DNA of 62,312 nt from CAYLHS01 sp964496205 (GTDB lineage: Bacteria; Actinomycetota; Acidimicrobiia; Spongiisociales; UBA4744): positions 1 to 62,312 of the forward strand of contig CAZBXV010000008.1 in assembly GCA_964496205.1 (NCBI GenBank), in the 5' to 3' direction. How positions within the stretch are numbered: position 1 is the first letter of the stretch; every line of letters begins with the position of its first letter. The position numbers and the translations under genes are program-made. Below the pieces are notes generated by a model, which saw only the letters and a list, made by a program, of their open reading frames with translations, was not told the origin of the DNA and made no database searches. Shown here piece after piece: positions 59,536 to 62,312 of the stretch.

Positions 59536-60279
59536 CTAGCTCCGCAAACCCAACCACCAGTCCGCGTGTGGCATGTGGCTTCTCGCGACACTCTTCCGGA
59601 GCCGTTCGTGGTCTACGTGTGCCTGGCGCAGCTCGATGCCCATGGTGCCTCCATCGATCAAGAGCACTGCATAGGCGGCGTGCTGCGGCACCGCGGCAGC
59701 GCCCGCGTATCCGTACTCGGCAAACGGCAGTCCAACGCTTCCGGGATTGAGGATCGTCTTGGTTCCGTAGCGTCGGACGAGTGGCACGTGCGTATGGCCG
59801 CCGACCAGCACGGAGGCAGTCACACCTTCGAACATCTCGTCGAGTTCGCGGTTGGGTGTCGCGGCCGTGAGGAGGTCGTCCGCGGAGCGTGGGGAACCGT
59901 GGAAGGCAAGCAGCTCGCCAACTGTGCCCAGACCGATGGTGGCGGTTGGGGGCAGTTCGGCGAGGTACTGAAGGTGTTCGGCGGTGAGCTGTTCGGCACT
60001 CCACACGCTTATGTCGAGCCCCGGAACGGCGTCCTCCGGAAGGCCGACTGATGAAGGATCTCGCCACCACTCGGGAACGTCGACCATCCCCATGTCGGTG
60101 TTGCCTCTGACGGCAACGCCACCAAGTTCGGCGATCCGTTCCACGGCTCCGTTGGGATCGGGGCCGCCTGAGGCGATGTCACCGAGACAGACCATCAGAT
60201 CTGAGTCTCCTATGTCTGCGAGAACCGCATCAAGCGCCACGGTGTTGCCGTGGATGTCGGAGATGAGCGCGATTCGCAT
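59536..60279 (-). CDS. Calcineurin-like metallophosphoesterase (YfcE/MJ0936 type)
   Basis: The 247-aa protein has the dimetal motifs ISDIHGNTVAL, CLGDIASGGPDP, GNTDM (GNHD-type), HGSPR and GGHTHVP. The layout matches the small bacterial phosphodiesterases of the YfcE group, and the physiological substrate is unknown. The start at 60279 has GATAAT 8 nt upstream. It is the last chromosomal gene before the tRNA-Pro-bounded island. Confidence 0.92.
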   Translation of the reverse strand: MRIALISDIHGNTVALDAVLADIGDSDLMVCLGDIASGGPDPNGAVERIAELGGVAVRGNTDMGMVDVPEWWRDPSSVGLPEDAVPGLDISVWSAEQLTAEHLQYLAELPPTATIGLGTVGELLAFHGSPRSADDLLTAATPNRELDEMFEGVTASVLVGGHTHVPLVRRYGTKTILNPGSVGLPFAEYGYAGAAAVPQHAAYAVLLIDGGTMGIELRQAHVDHERLRKSVARSHMPHADWWLGLRS

Positions 60280-60287
60280 CTCCGGGC

Positions 60288-60293
60288 ATTATC
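60288..60293 (-). promoter_or_regulatory. -10 box GATAAT before metallophosphoesterase
   Basis: GATAAT on the minus strand lies 8 nt before the ATG at 60279. Confidence 0.45.
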
Positions 60294-60346
60294 GCGCCGA
60301 TCGGTAAGGACCGGATGAGAGTGGGAAGGCCCGTGGTGGAACCAGG

Positions 60347-60366
60347 GGCCGCCCTGAAGGGCGGCC
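60347..60366 (-). terminator. Hairpin after the displaced tRNA-Pro 3' end
   Basis: GGCCGCCC and GGGCGGCC pair around TGAA. In tRNA orientation it lies 21 bp beyond the tRNA-like 3' end. Its counterpart is at 62219-62238 and differs by a compensated base pair. Confidence 0.75.
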
Positions 60367-60386
60367 TTGACCTGGTGTTCTGTTGG

Positions 60387-60432
60387 TCGGGACGGCCGGA
60401 TTTGAACCGGCGACCTCAGCGTCCCGAACGCT
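60387..60432 (-). other. Partial tRNA-Pro 3' copy, probable attachment-site duplicate
   Basis: These 46 bp are identical to 62259-62304, the anticodon arm, variable region, T arm and acceptor 3' strand of the tRNA-Pro gene. Identity stops inside the anticodon stem; beyond that the sequence (CCCGGGGCGG) is unrelated. This is the pattern left when an element integrates in a tRNA gene and displaces the original 3' half. Confidence 0.85.
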
Positions 60433-60523
60433 CCCGGGGCGGACTGAGGTGGACGGGCGCGGACTGAAGTGCCAGGTCAGAGCGTTGCGGAGACCCCCTC
60501 GGACTGTTGTGGATGTCTACATA

Positions 60524-60543
60524 CGCGCGATAGACGCGCGATG
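60524..60543 (+). repeat. 20-bp direct repeat, left copy
   Basis: CGCGCGATAGACGCGCGATG, identical to 62177-62196. It lies inside the tRNA-Pro-bounded island near its left end. Confidence 0.85.
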
Positions 60544-60573
60544 CGAATCAGGGTGGAGAGGACTGAGATCCGC

Positions 60574-60873
60574 TCATGCCGGATCTGCGAGCCCCAGGTT
60601 CACCAGCCTGAACTGCATCGCCTGGACGCTCACGTCGAACTCGGCTGCAAGATCCGCGACGACGAGGTCAACGGGGCGACTCAGATCCTGTTCCCACCGC
60701 CGTCGAAGCTGGGTTCTGACCATGTCTTCCGGCATGAGGAGAGTGGCAGCGAATGTGTTGGCGTCGATTTCGACCCGGTCTGTTCCCTGTCCGGCCGACT
60801 TGTCTCGGAAGATCACCTTGAGGGGTCGGTCGACGACGGCCTCGCCCTCGTCAGGTGGTCTGTGCGACTGGTG
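60574..60873 (-). pseudogene. ImmA/IrrE-type metallopeptidase remnant, N-terminus lost
   Basis: The readable C-terminal part has the family block RPLKVIFRDKSAGQGTDRVE, then IDANTFAATLLMPEDMV and VSVQAMQFRLVNLGL, which matches ImmA/IrrE proteins (usual EANxFAAxLLMP). The zinc-binding HExxH helix expected about 30 residues earlier is missing; upstream the frame runs into the 3' end of the MauE-like gene in another frame. ImmA proteins cleave repressors in mobile elements, so this looks like cargo of an old integrated element cut by a deletion. Confidence 0.7.
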
Positions 60874-61244
60874 CGTGAGCGTCCGAACTCGAGTGCACCC
60901 GCGCCAAAACAGCCACAAGGTTGTTCGTCGGGCACCAGACGCGCAACGGGCGCGAGCCCCGCAAACAACAGCGCAGCGACGAGGAAGCCGCCAAGCGGGA
61001 AGATGAGCAGGGCGAGCACCGTCACGCCTTCAATGCTGGCGATGACGGTTGTCTGAGTCTCTGCCCTTGGCAGGTGGGGTACCTTTCGCCTCGCGAGTTC
61101 AGCGGTTGCGATGGCCTGACGGCGTGTTGTGCCATTGGGTACCGCCTTGCCAATCGACGACCAGGCGAGAAGCCCCACCAACAACCAGCGCAGAACCGCG
61201 ACCGCGATTACCCACGGTCCAACATTGGCATCGAACAGGCTCAT
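60813..61244 (-). CDS. MauE/DoxX-like membrane protein, C-terminally altered
   Basis: The 143-aa frame starts at ATG 61244 behind AGGGGG. It has about four helices (LRWLLVGLLAWSSIGKAV, VIASIEGVTVLALLIFPLGG, FLVAALLFAGLAPVARLV) and the PCGCFGAG motif typical of MauE-family proteins, which support disulfide or redox maturation. After CGCFG the sequence turns into a Ser/Arg/Thr-rich tail unlike the family, where a last helix would be expected, and overlaps the ImmA remnant in another frame. The 3' end is therefore probably a deletion junction. An AT-rich patch (TTAATTAATG) lies upstream at 61270-61280. Confidence 0.6.
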   Translation of the reverse strand: MSLFDANVGPWVIAVAVLRWLLVGLLAWSSIGKAVPNGTTRRQAIATAELARRKVPHLPRAETQTTVIASIEGVTVLALLIFPLGGFLVAALLFAGLAPVARLVPDEQPCGCFGAGALEFGRSRTSRTDHLTRARPSSTDPSR

Positions 61245-61365
61245 TGCCAGCAACCCCCTGGAAGACATGGCATTAATTAACGTAAGTGGGGCGAATCTGC
61301 ACCTATCAGCAAGCGTTGTCAATGCCCGAACCACTGGTCGCGAGAGGTGCCCGCTGCCAGATGTG

Positions 61366-61956
61366 TCAATCGCAGAGACCAGCCCCGAACGAGATCACAA
61401 CCTGTGACATCTGACGTGGAGTGCCTTGATACACGTTCACTGTGGCGCAGCGTGCTCCAGCGACAACAAACGCGCCCGGGAACTGGCTTGGCCGCCCAGG
61501 GCTGTGGACGCACGGAGCGAAAGTAACCGAAGCGTCCCCATTGGCCACCTCGTAGAGGTTGTCTTTTGTCAGAGCCTGTGGGTCAAACAGAAGCGATAGA
61601 ACATCGCGTTCTTCGGGTGGCACCTCGATCGTTACCTTCCGTCCCTCGTCGATCACGACCAGCACCTTTGTGCCTGAGTAGCCACCGGCACCACGCGTGA
61701 AGCTCGAGGCCGACGACAAGTCGGAGTATTGCTCAATGGCGTAGAACGTCAATGATCCTACGGCGACCGACTGATCCATCCCGTCAGCCGACAAGGGGCC
61801 GTAGGCTTCTGTGCTGCAAGTGCGTACGAATTCCCCGGATGCTGATGCCCTGGCCGTGGAGTCGGCGGCCCCTCCTGTAGTGCCAGTGTCGCAGGCCACA
61901 GGAAGCACAAGGAGTATCAAAGCAAGGACAAGCGCCCTAGCCGAAAGATGCCGCAT
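61366..61956 (-). CDS. Lipoprotein of unknown function
   Basis: The 196-aa precursor has a signal peptide with lipobox LVLPVAC (Cys 22), a Gly/Ala/Ser-rich linker, and a domain of about 150 residues with Cys in VRTCSTEAYG, FAPCVHSP, GARCATVNV and the C-terminal GAGLCD, likely two disulfides. I do not recognise a family. The start at 61956 has GGAAGG directly upstream and TACGCT 6 nt before. It lies inside the tRNA-Pro island, upstream of the MauE-like gene on the same strand. Confidence 0.7.
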   Translation of the reverse strand: MRHLSARALVLALILLVLPVACDTGTTGGAADSTARASASGEFVRTCSTEAYGPLSADGMDQSVAVGSLTFYAIEQYSDLSSASSFTRGAGGYSGTKVLVVIDEGRKVTIEVPPEERDVLSLLFDPQALTKDNLYEVANGDASVTFAPCVHSPGRPSQFPGAFVVAGARCATVNVYQGTPRQMSQVVISFGAGLCD

Positions 61957-62218
61957 CCTTCCAGCGTAGCGGGACCGCCAGCTATTGGGGCTGGGTTAGA
62001 CCGACCAGCGGACGTTGCCCATGCCAGGGTGCGGCCACTGCAGCACCAGCTGGGCTGATGAACCTTGCCCTGGCTGAAAGGATCGCCAGCCCTTCTCTGT
62101 GCAAAGGATCCAAAACGCTGGAGCTGCAGGGGCCTGGATGTGCGGCAAGGCTGTTGGTGATGGGCTGTGCAGGGATCGCGCGATAGACGCGCGATGGAAC
62201 ATCCCCGCCGAAACCAGA
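61957..62218. other. 262-bp non-coding stretch at the island's right end
   Basis: It holds the second 20-bp direct repeat and a promoter-like TACGCT (61963-61968, minus) for the lipoprotein gene. An open frame on the minus strand (61996-62202) has no ribosome site or family resemblance and is not called. Confidence 0.6.
62177..62196 (+). repeat. 20-bp direct repeat, right copy
   Basis: CGCGCGATAGACGCGCGATG, identical to 60524-60543, 17 bp inside the right-hand duplicated region. Confidence 0.85.
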
Positions 62219-62238
62219 GGCCGCTCCGAAGAGCGGCC
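62219..62238 (-). terminator. Hairpin after tRNA-Pro
   Basis: GGCCGCTC and GAGCGGCC pair around CGAA, 20 bp beyond the tRNA 3' end. It is homologous to 60347-60366 with a compensated change in the stem. Confidence 0.75.
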
Positions 62239-62258
62239 GTGACCTGGTGTTTCTGTAG

Positions 62259-62312
62259 TCGGGACGGCCGGATTTGAACCGGCGACCTCAGCGTCCCGAA
62301 CGCTGCGCGCTG
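62259..62312 (-). tRNA. tRNA-Pro (anticodon CGG), 5' part outside window
   Basis: On the minus strand the visible 54 nt contain an anticodon stem CAGCG/CGCTG around loop TTCGGGA (anticodon CGG, reading CCG), a T arm GCCGG-TTCAAAT-CCGGC, and the acceptor 3' strand CGTCCCG plus discriminator A. CCA is not encoded. The D arm and acceptor 5' strand are beyond the right edge. The 3' half is duplicated at 60387-60432. Confidence 0.9.

Noticed and set aside
61996..62202. 68-codon minus-strand frame at the island edge
   Set aside because: It covers the 20-bp direct repeat, has no ribosome site and no recognisable features.

Overview
The window looks like a contig from a high-GC Actinomycetota genome, most likely an uncultured member near Acidimicrobiia; that placement is inference from gene content, not from a marker tree. 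Supporting signs are a diheme QcrC/Rieske/QcrB plus aa3 oxidase locus with a CtaF-type subunit IV, a small acyl-CoA carboxylase epsilon-like protein, Thr-rich secreted linkers, and many genes whose start codon lies 6-9 nt behind a TANNNT box with no Shine-Dalgarno (leaderless style). Three 100-N scaffold gaps (21098-21197, 27017-27116, 46093-46192) all fall in or next to repeats.

Layout. 1-4045: 3' part of a P3A H+-ATPase translationally coupled to phosphoketolase, ending in a strong hairpin. 4154-8859 (minus): DUF2079 membrane protein, then a set made of a Ca-loop repeat protein, a DUF2202 lipoprotein and an OmpR/HisKA two-component pair. 8984-16516: DinB, nitronate monooxygenase, SulP, a dienoyl-CoA isomerase-like/MgtC-like/ManC operon, and an aldo/keto reductase. 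16517-22408: a 1386-aa secreted nuclease and a dGTPase, bracketed by a 47-bp palindromic repeat family. 22420-29517 (minus): phosphonate-type ABC transporter phnD-phnC-phnE with an oversized permease, a deoxynucleotidase and an ABC exporter. 29634-33453: dnaX-ybaB-recR, HU and a HAD hydrolase. 33608-35294 (minus): an unusual three-gene b6-like cytochrome complex. 35514-38321: glpX, thiolase, methylmalonyl-CoA epimerase and an AccE-like ORF. 38354-43511: REC-only regulator, membrane glycosyltransferase, MurJ, PHP phosphoesterase, membrane cyclophilin. 43765-45985: lysC-asd. 46447-49139: CAP-like secreted protein, EamA transporter, membrane EEP phosphatase. 49399-55580: seven-gene ctaE-qcrCAB-ctaCDF respiratory operon. 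55577-60279: alpha/beta hydrolase, methyltransferase, glycosidase-like lipoprotein, metallophosphoesterase. 60347-62312: a 1.9-kb eroded island between a duplicated tRNA-Pro 3' end and the (truncated) tRNA-Pro gene.

How it fits together. The core is ordinary aerobic metabolism: a complete quinol-to-oxygen branch in one operon, gluconeogenesis (GlpX), beta-oxidation/propionate-type steps, aspartate-family synthesis, and DNA maintenance. The least explained parts are the second, Rieske-less cytochrome b cluster, the REP-like palindrome family, the PhnE with a large extracytoplasmic insert, and the tRNA-Pro scar.
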